A stretch of 64,000 nucleotides of DNA from Desmodus rotundus (lineage: Eukaryota > Chordata > Mammalia > Chiroptera > Phyllostomidae), in NCBI RefSeq assembly GCF_022682495.2, contig NC_071396.1, positions 52,882,022 through 52,946,021 of the forward strand, read 5' to 3'. Below are positions 56,076 through 64,000 of this stretch, one piece after another (positions within the stretch are counted from its first letter, which is position 1; every line of letters starts with the position of its first letter). The position numbers were made by a program, and so were the translations under genes. The notes under the pieces were generated by a model that worked only from the letters and a program-made list of their open reading frames with translations, was not told where the DNA came from and did no database searches.

Positions 56076-58300
56076 GCCTATGCTTGTCCCTCCCCCGCTG
56101 GTTCATCTCATCCAGATTACTTTTCTTTTGATACGTGGAGATGCTCCCCAAATAAACCACTTAGCAGACTCAGTGCAGATCTTACAGCAGAGCAGTCGAG
56201 CCCTTTGCTAAAGAAGGGAGGGGTGGTTGCAAAGAAAACCAGCACTTCTTTCCTAAGAACTTCTCTAGTAGAAAGTGGGTTATTTGTGTCTTGTTGGCCC
56301 AGGAGGGACATGGGGGCTGCAGTCTTTTCCCTCAGATCTGCATGATGTAGAGGCCACTCAGCCTCTGCCAGAGAAGGGCTGTGCTGCCAGAGCCACCTTT
56401 CCAAGCCCAAGCAGTGGTCACTGCACAGCTCTCTTTCCCAGCAGAAAGAGCTGCGTCCCTTAAAAGGACATTTGCAAACAGCATTTAGTTCTTAGAATGA
56501 CAAGACAGTTAAAAAAAAATAAGCAAAACAAACTGAAACATCATTTATATCAGTTCTGTAGCTTATCAATATAAAATGAAGATTAAGATTCATTTTGTGA
56601 ATAGACTTTTTTGGGGTGGGTTGTTAAAAATTCATATATCTTTGCTAATGGAATAATTTCCACATTCACAATGGAAAACACACACACACACAACAAAAAC
56701 CAAGGCTTATAAAACCTCTTCTGTAACAACCAGGAAAGGAGTGAGTCCCTGAAAATAGAAACTTGTGGTATTATCTCTGTATATTAGCAACTTCTTTAAG
56801 CTTTCAAATAGCGTGTTGTGGACTTAGGGTACTGTTGCGTTAGTTGAGCATCTTCTTTTAATTTATGCCCTTCCTAGACTCTGCTCTCGCTCTGAGGCAA
56901 GCCTGTGCTGGCCCACCTTGCACTCACTGTGGCCTTGAACCCCCTCTGAATCCCCCTCTGAAACAGTCAGGGCTCTTGTGTGCCTCACTGCATGAACGCA
57001 CTGTACTAACAGCTCCCCTGGAATTCTGTAACATGGGGACCCTGCAGGTGCAGTTATTAGTGATGACCAAGCTCTAAAGGTTCCCCAACAGGAACTTGGT
57101 GGCAGGGGTAGGGTTTGAATTCAGCCTTAAATTAGCAAATCTGTGCTGAGCCCCTTCTCTGGGGTAAGGCGTTCTATTATATGATGAAGGCACATGGAAG
57201 AAGATGCCAGGATGGGTCGGACTGTTCCCTCTCTTCAAGGTACTTGCAGTCAATGGTGGGCTGGGGCCATCCTTTAGTGCAGAAACGTGTTAAATCTGTA
57301 ATCTTCATTTTACAGATAAGAAAACTGTGATCAAAGAGGTCAAGTGACTAACGCAAGGTTATGAGATGATAACCTGAGCAGTTATGACATGATAAAACTT
57401 ATGAGGTGGCAGTTGCTGGAAGTCCTCAGCAGCCTGAGACACTCATGTGGACCCCCTCATTCCTACATGCCAGGCAGGTGAAGGTCAGGGCTGCCCTTAA
57501 AGGTCACACAGAGGCCGAGCTGCCAAGTACTCAAAGGGTCTCTGTACTTAGTGCTTCTGGACTACATGGGGATTTCAAAACAGTCGTGTCCCTGAAAGAT
57601 GCGTTTAGGCTTCTGGGTCCTAGGCCTTCCGGGCAGAACTCATGGGCTCATTCACTCTTCCCCGTGGGGAAGGATCCCTGCTTTGGCAAGCTGACTCAAG
57701 AGACCTCCTATGCCCAGGGATTTTCCAGGAGGACAGAGGCCACCGAGAGCCAAGCTGTGCTATATAGAAATTTTTGCTTTAGGCTGCACCCACCAAGGAA
57801 GGTCTGGAGGGGCAGTGGGGGAGGGGGGATGGGCTAGGACTTGCTTGGTCTTTGCTCTCAGAGGGCAGTGAGCCCCTAGGCCTCTGTTTTCCAGACCCCA
57901 CCATCGGTGAGCTTCGTGAACTCTTGCAGCCCGTCTGCTTGTCTGCTTGGCTGGGAAGTGCCATCCAGGGAACATGGTCTCCCTCTCAGTTTTGGGAGGT
58001 TAGGGGAGAAATGGCCAAGCCCACTGTCGAACATAGAGTGGCTGTTTGATGTGTTTCTTTCCTTCCTCTTCCCTCTTTGCCTCCCCTCCTTCTTAATTCC
58101 TGGCTGGTTAATAAGCTCAGTGGAGCTTCCTGCTGCCTGCACATCTGCAGTGATGGCCTTTCCCTTTCCCACACTAGGCTTCCTGGCGGCGGCCCTGCCA
58201 TCCATGGAGCTCCCTGGAGATGGGCATGTTACGATGGAAAAAATGTGGGGGCTGCACTGAAACCTACCAGGAGGCGGGTCCAGAGAGGCTATTCTGTGTT
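56076..58300. other. Non-coding flank
   Basis: No gene is recognised. An A/T-rich, repeat-free stretch at 56.48-56.86 kb may be constrained. A (CA)n run lies at 56681-56692. L2/MIR-like words lie at 57.1-57.4 kb. Open frames of up to 143 codons at 57.4-58.5 kb overlap on both strands and show no domains. Confidence 0.4.
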
Positions 58301-58305
58301 GTCTT

Positions 58306-58529
58306 TTTTTCCAGATTTTATTTATTTACCTTTAGAAAGCGGGGAGGGAGAAAGACAGGGAAAGAAACATCAATGTGCAAGAGATACATCAATCAATCAG
58401 CTGCCTCTTGTACGCCTCCAACCAGGGACCTGGCCCACAACCCAGGCATGTGCCCTGACTGGGAATTGAACCGGTGACCTTTGGGTTCACAGGCCAGTGT
58501 TCAATCCACTGAGCCACACCAGCCAGGGC
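58306..58529 (-). mobile_element. Ves SINE, reverse orientation
   Basis: Reverse Ves: AGATTTTATTTATTTACC tail side, ACCCAGGCATGTGCCCTGAC middle, TGAGCCACACCAGCCAGGGC head. It carries a small insertion (AGAGATACATCAATCAATC). Confidence 0.93.
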
Positions 58530-58534
58530 TGTAT

Positions 58535-58760
58535 TTGGTCTTTAGACTCATCTGGCCTGAGTGTTCATCCTAGCCTCTGTCACACTGGGAATATGACCTA
58601 GAGTTTGTTATTTAACTTCTATGTGCCTCTGTTTCCATGTTTGCAAAACGGGGATGAGGAATAGTCCTTACCTCATAGAGAGGCCGGGAGAGTTAAACTC
58701 AATCGTTGGTCTCAGCCCCAGGCACTGCTGAATTGTAGGAACTATTATCTAAAGTAAACA
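58535..58760 (+). repeat. MIR SINE
   Basis: Sense MIR: CATCTGGCCTGAGTGTTCATCC, ATATGACCTAGAGTTTG, GTGCCTCTGTTTCCATGTTTGC, CAGGCACTGCTGAATTG. Confidence 0.65.
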
Positions 58761-58844
58761 CAAAACCCAGCTGGAAGGAACTTAAGACATCAGGGCCTAC
58801 CTCTTTTGTTTTAAACTAATTTATTTAAATAATTGACAATAATA

Positions 58845-58930
58845 ACAAAATAACATTTATTGAACACTTACCACGTGCCAGGCACCGTGCCAAATACTTT
58901 TCATATATTAACTTGTTTAAAAATGTGAAG
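58845..58930 (-). repeat. MIR SINE fragment
   Basis: Antisense MIR: TAACATTTATTGAACACTTACCACGTGCCAGGCACCGTGCC. Confidence 0.7.
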
Positions 58931-61900
58931 AGACCAGAGGGGTGTGTCTCCTCTCGCCCCCAGTTCCCCTGCACAGAGGCAGCCCCCATTACCAGCACTC
59001 CGTGCGTCTTCACTGATGTCCTCTGTGCCTGTACAGATACGTCAGTCCTCTTACCCCTTCAGCTTTAATTGTGAGGGAACTTGGGCTGATGGAGGAAATG
59101 CAGGAACCAGGACTAACAGTTCCTATTCTAAGTGGAGGGCGCTGCCCCAAGCACTGTGCGATTTTGTGTCGTTGCTACCACTCTGCAGAGTGGGCTGTCC
59201 GTCCTGTGCAGAATAAACGCTCCGAGCTTCCGCTCCCCTCGGTCAGTTGATTGGGGGTTAAATTAGATAATCCACGTGGAGGGATTTTTCCGAGTTCCTG
59301 GGACGTCACAACTGCGCAGGGGATGACGGCTGCAGGGGACAATGAAGGGCTTATGAGGGCCTGAGGTTTGTACTATTTGAGGACTATCTTTAAGAGAAAT
59401 ACTACAGAATTGTAAATCCAAATATTAGGAACGTAAGTGAATGTTTATTTAGAGGGAGAAAAGTACTCCAACAATGTATACATCTGAAAAGTCAACAAAT
59501 AACTCAAACACTATACAATCCAGGAGAATAATAGAACATTTTTATTAATTGCCTGACCCACCTATACCATATTTTTTATTCCTACATTTTCTAGCTTCAT
59601 ACTCTTTGATCATGTCTTGCTATGATAATGGTTTTCTCAAATAACTTTAATAGAGAGAATAAAAGAAACTCAGATTTTTCTCTAGCACGGTTGATCATTT
59701 GTTTTTTATTATTATTGACAGCTTAGATGCAGAAAATGAGCAAATTCACACAGCCACACACATTGCTTGCAGTGTTAACTCCATGTCCATGTTCCATAAA
59801 CAGAGGGATCTTGGTAAATACTGTTCTGTATTACTCCCATCAAAAATGAAAAGGAAACCATGGTCCATTATGAGTATGTGCACCCGGTTTGTTTCTGACA
59901 GAAGAGAACTTCCATTCTGATTAGAGGACCTGAATCTTCCACTTACAATTTTGCAGGCCCAGGAATTGGAAACCCTTCTCACAGGCTGGTACCGGACCCC
60001 GTCCTTTCTAAACCTTTCCCTCCTCTCCCACTCACTTCAGTGCTGGGCATCGCAGGCCCTGTTCATGTGGGGACTCAGCTGCCGCCATGGCCGCAGGAAC
60101 TGGGTGGTGGCACTGGGTACCGGGGTTCTCCTGGGAGCTGAGCCTGCACTGGAGGGGTAACAGCCACTTGACAAACGTGGAGGTGACTGTGAACCACATA
60201 AATACATCCCACGAGACTCAAACTCCATGTCCTAGCAAACTGACTCCCACTTGGGTGGTCCCCGAATGCCCGAGGCCGCCCTAACATCACACAACGGGAG
60301 GGCAGGAGTGATAGGGGGAACTGGAGTAGGGAGAGATTGCGGTCTTTCCAGGTGTGGTTAAGACTTGACTTCCGCAAAGCTTAGAGAAACCCAAGACCAC
60401 GTTTCTTTCCAGGCCCCTTCCCGGGGCCTTGCAAGGCGCCAGTGCAAGTGAGGGCTCTGAAGCCTCAGCTCCAGGAGAGTCACAGTGCGCCTGGTTAGGG
60501 GTGCTTAGTATTCGCAGCAAGAGCGGTGTTCTTGAGAGAGAGCCATGCAGTGCGCTTCGGAGCTGTGTGACCTTGCTGATGTGTTAATTCCCTCAGGAAC
60601 CTGGGTTCCTCAGTAGTACGCATGGTGATACTGTTACTAGTATCCCTGTCGCTGGAAATATAAACTCCACAAAGGCAGGCAGGGTGTGATTGTTTATTGC
60701 TGTGTCCACGGTATCTAGAATACATAGCCCACACTCAACGGATATCTGTTTTGTATATTTAATGAAATGAAAAGAAAAGGAAACTGAGCCACAGTGAGCT
60801 TAAGACCCTTTTTTGTACTACACGCTGCCTCTAGTCAGACACAGCTGGACCCCAGGTCTCTGGGCCTCCTGTCCTTTCCACTGACCCTCCCCTGTGAGCT
60901 GAGTAGGAAGGGAAGCGTCACTCACTTCCGAGTGCCTGAGATAATCATCTGAGTTATTCCCTCCGTCATGGACATGAGCCAGGGTCCCTGGGTCTCATCT
61001 CTGGAATTTGCTCTGATCCAGGGAATCCACTGTTCCAGAGACTCGCCTGCCTCTTCCCCCGCCTGACCTGACATGGGAATGGTGGGAGGCAGGGAGACAG
61101 TTGGAAGAACAAAGGTGAATGGTTCTGAGCCATAAAATAGTGAGCCTGAAAAACAAGTTTGAAAGATGAATGGCTTTGGGGCTTGTGGAGCTTAGCAGGG
61201 GCAACCCTTCGAATTATTGACATTCCTGCCTAAGAACCCTGGGAGGCCCCTCACAGGCCAGAACAACCCCCTCCCAGCCCTCCACAGCTCTCCTCTATTC
61301 CGAGAGGTCCTCCAGTAGAGCTAGAAGCCACTTTGGGCCACAGAACTTTGGAGATGAGGCCAGAGGTGCCTAGATCAGCCTAAAGATCTAGGTGGCTGCA
61401 GGCGTTCACTCGGCCAGATGTGTAAAGCAGGTGACAGAAGTGCAGTTTGACCCGGCAGACGGAGCACACCTCTTTGCCCTGCTTCTCCTCTGTCCGGCCG
61501 TACATTCCCCGCCATGCTCTGCACCAGCTGCCATTTTGGTTTTATTGCATCTGCTCTGATGGGGTGGGCCTGTGCCTGGGGTGTTTGCCCTTCCACAGGA
61601 CGCCGAGGGGAAGGATGAGGGTGCTCACTCCTCCTGTGCCCCCCTCCCCCGCCCCACATTCATAGGACAACTGGGATGTTGCAGCCTCCGCTTTCAGCCC
61701 ATTCTCCCTCCAGTTCCAGGATAATATTTATATACAAATACGGGCTCTAGTCTCCACCCAGGAAAACACCAGCTGCCGTTGAAAATCTTTTTTGTATCTG
61801 ATAGAGAGCAGAGCGGCTGGGCCTCACGTGGGCCCCATTGAGCTGCTCTGGAGGTTGTTAGGGAACAGCAAGTGTGTTTTATTTGTGTTTTTCGAATTTA

Positions 61901-62105
61901 TCCCAGGGCTGTGTCTAGGCAACTGAAGGCCTGTCAGAGCCTCAAATGTCTGGTTCCTCTTAGAAAAGACAAAGGGATTAGGTGTCCCAGGGTCCTTACC
62001 AAATGCATTGTTGGTGGTTTTGATTAAGGTCTCATTTAGGGAACACGGATGCAGAAATGAAGATGCCAAAGATCCAGGACGTGAGGTGTGTGAGGACACC
62101 TGGAG
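58931..62105. other. Non-coding flank
   Basis: No gene is recognised. MIR-like words lie at 60.56-60.76 kb. The A/T-rich stretch 59.4-59.75 kb is unrecognised. Overlapping open frames at 60.0-60.4 and 61.3-61.7 kb are chance. Confidence 0.4.
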
Positions 62106-62109
62106 ACAG

Positions 62110-62890
62110 GCGGGCAGACGCCATTGGCAGGGATGTCAGTTAATGCAGCCCTTTTGGAGGGAAGTGTGGCAACACCTTTCATAAAAAATGAACATGACCT
62201 TCAAGTGAACATTGATGCAACAATTTCCTGTCTTGGGACTATCCTAGAGTCGCGCCAGCCCGTGTATACGAAGTCCTAAGTTCAAAATGCTCACTGCAGA
62301 AAAAGGGGAATATCGCCAATGTGTCTCAGCAGGGGGCTGGGTCAATAAAGCGTGGCTCATCCAAACAGTGGAATAGTAGACGGCTGTTCAAGAAAAGAAC
62401 AAGCTGAATGACAACAATGGCCGACACACATGCGCTACTTGCTTGACACACTATTTTAATTTAGGTGGTTTTCTTATTTTACACAGTGGGGAGCTGGGCT
62501 CTAAGCCTGCCGGCTTCAGGGTCTGTAACCACCACACAGGTGCCTGTATGTTCAGGTATAGAATGATGCCTTTGACTTATTAAGTGAAAAAATCAAGTCA
62601 CAAAGAAATAGACTGTGGTCTTATTTATGTAAAAAACAAAAAAAAAATGTGTTTGCATGTGAATGCATCACATATATTTGTAAAGGTGAAGGCCGGAGAA
62701 GTAGCATCCAATCAGCAGTTTCCTCCAGGGAGGGGTGTGGGATGGAGGCTGTAAAAAGGATTTAAAAAAAAAACCTTTCAACTAGATACAGTTATATATT
62801 TTCCTGAACAGATGCTTTTGGAACTTTAGAAATATTAAGCATGAGCACGTGGGCAAGGTATTGGTAATAAAATAATAATAATTTAGTTTC
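62110..62890 (+). repeat. Old L1 (L1ME-like) 3' fragment, split by a MIR
   Basis: Sense L1M: CCTTTTGGAGGGAAGTGTGGCAAC, CATCCAAACAGTGGAATAGTAG, TTATTAAGTGAAAAAATCAAG. A MIR-like antisense piece (TTTACACAGTGGGGAGCTGG) interrupts it at about 62.41-62.55 kb. Confidence 0.65.
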
Positions 62891-63586
62891 TATTTCTAAA
62901 TAGTCCCTTAGAAAGAAGAGATGTACAGTTCATCACGGGCTCAGACTAACCAACTCCAAAGGAAAAGGGGTTCAGCCAAGCCTAAGATGAATGAGATGAA
63001 GGTGGTCCAAGGAGTTGTTCTCATTGGCTGAAAGGCATCCTGAGATAATTACTCTTACTCTCATTACCCTGGAAAGTCTTGCCTCCTCCTGCAGCCTTGG
63101 CGCAGACACTGGGAGAGTAAGGTGGTGTTGACACAGCCCCCCTCCACATTCCATCCTCACTCCCTGGCTCTCCTGCATTTCCTGTGCTCACTGAATGCAT
63201 TCCTGCACCTCATATAAATACTCCAGGTCCTTGGGCCTTTGTTTCATCACTGTCCCTTCAGAGTCATCTTGTAAATAATGGACTCAGGGTGCATTACATT
63301 TTTAGGTACTTTACAGTTTGCAGCGCTTGTTCCCCTTTCATCATTTCGGTTACCGAGGAATGGTGCCTTGTCACTGTAACCCAAGCAGGGGCTGAGGAGA
63401 GGACCTGATGAGGAGCGTGAGGACTATCAAAGTGTTAACCCCCATGTTGGGACCCCAGTGTTCGACTGCTGATTTGTGCGGTGTGACCCATCACAGAGCA
63501 TAGTGAAAAATAACCGTAACAGTTTTACTCTGCGTCAGGTCAAAAAGCACCCAGTGTTTCCATGTGTTTTCTTATTTTAATTCTTG
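62891..63586. other. Non-coding flank
   Basis: No gene. MIR-like wording near 63.54 kb leads into the Ves insertion. Confidence 0.4.
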
Positions 63587-63795
63587 TTTTTTAAAGATTT
63601 TATTTATTTATTTTTAGACAGAGGGGCAGGGAAGGAGAAAGAGAGGGAAAGAAACATCAATGTGTGGTTGCCTCTCATGTGCCCCAAACTGGGGACCTGG
63701 CCCGCAACCCAGGCATGTGCCCTGACTGGGAATTGAACCGGTGACCCCTTGGTTCACAGGTCAACACTCAATCCACTGAACCACAACAGCCAGGG
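63587..63795 (-). mobile_element. Ves SINE inside a MIR
   Basis: Reverse Ves with perfect 16-bp TSD CTTATTTTAATTCTTG (63571-63586 and 63796-63811). It splits an antisense MIR whose second half follows (ATCTCCGTAAGGAAGCTGAGACTC). Confidence 0.96.
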
Positions 63796-63938
63796 CTTAT
63801 TTTAATTCTTGAAGCAAGTTTATAGGATAATTTTTTATCACCAGTTATCTCCGTAAGGAAGCTGAGACTCGGGAGGTTACATAAAGTTCTCAAAGTTAAA
63901 CACGTGGAAAGTGGGAGATGGATTTCTCATCCAGGTGT

Positions 63939-63960
63939 CTGTCTGTCTGTCTGTCTGTCT
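63939..63960. repeat. (GTCT)n microsatellite
   Basis: About five GTCT units close to the window end. Confidence 0.9.
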
Positions 63961-64000
63961 ACAAAATCCGAGTTCTGGGCACTCAACAGAGGAAATAATA

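Noticed and set aside
197..63795. tRNA-like A/B boxes at SINE heads considered as tRNA genes
   Set aside because: They belong to SINEs with long non-tRNA bodies and A-rich tails and lack complete cloverleaf sequence.
1..64000. CRISPR arrays, IS elements, prophage or operon structures
   Set aside because: None seen. Composition and repeats are those of a mammalian nuclear genome.

Overview
This is a window of mammalian nuclear DNA, almost certainly from a bat of the suborder Yangochiroptera. About a dozen tRNA-headed SINEs of the bat-specific Ves type are spread through it. They share an A-box/B-box head, a conserved middle (GGTTGCAGGCCAGGTCCC), a TC-rich stretch ending in AAATAAATAAA, and target-site duplications (TSDs). 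Older mammalian repeats (MIR, L2, L1M fragments) fill much of the rest. There are no prokaryotic features. Almost all long open frames are chance frames in GC-rich DNA or translations of repeats.

Only one protein-coding gene can be supported: SPRY4 (Sprouty RTK signalling antagonist 4) on the minus strand. Its 299-codon CDS is intact and lies in one exon (11907 to 11008). The 3' UTR runs about 3.6 kb to a probable poly(A) site near 7412. A roughly 9.75-kb intron separates the coding exon from a non-coding first exon, which ends at a strong donor at 21711 inside a CpG island (about 20.9-22.95 kb). The promoter at about 21.9-22.2 kb carries a motif (T-tract plus ATGAATGGG) repeated with roughly 60-bp spacing, and NRF1-type sites.

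Layout: 1-7.4 kb is the 3' flank of SPRY4 (old L1/L2/MIR, one Ves SINE, an 86-bp tandem duplication). 7.4-11.0 kb is the 3' UTR. 11.0-21.7 kb is the coding exon, the intron and exon 1. 20.9-23.0 kb is the CpG-island promoter. 23-45.8 kb is the gene-free upstream flank, with L2 copies interrupted by Ves SINEs, a decayed mariner transposon, and an unusual inverted repeat at 30.55/31.53 kb that contains TCF/LEF-like and ETS-like sites. 45.84-46.54 kb is a second CpG island with no recognised gene. 46.5-64 kb is gene-free and includes an ORF1-only L1 relative (HAL1-like, 53.3-55.6 kb) split by a Ves SINE.

Functionally the window reads as the regulatory neighbourhood of one FGF/ERK feedback gene: promoter, long regulated 3' UTR, a few candidate enhancers and an orphan CpG island. 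Nothing here amounts to a clearly new multi-gene system. The best leads are the phased promoter motif, the inverted-repeat module, the orphan CpG island, CTCF-like cores inside the Ves SINE, and the apparent inability of this SPRY4 copy to encode an N-terminally extended isoform. All coordinates for old repeats are approximate because they were recognised by eye.
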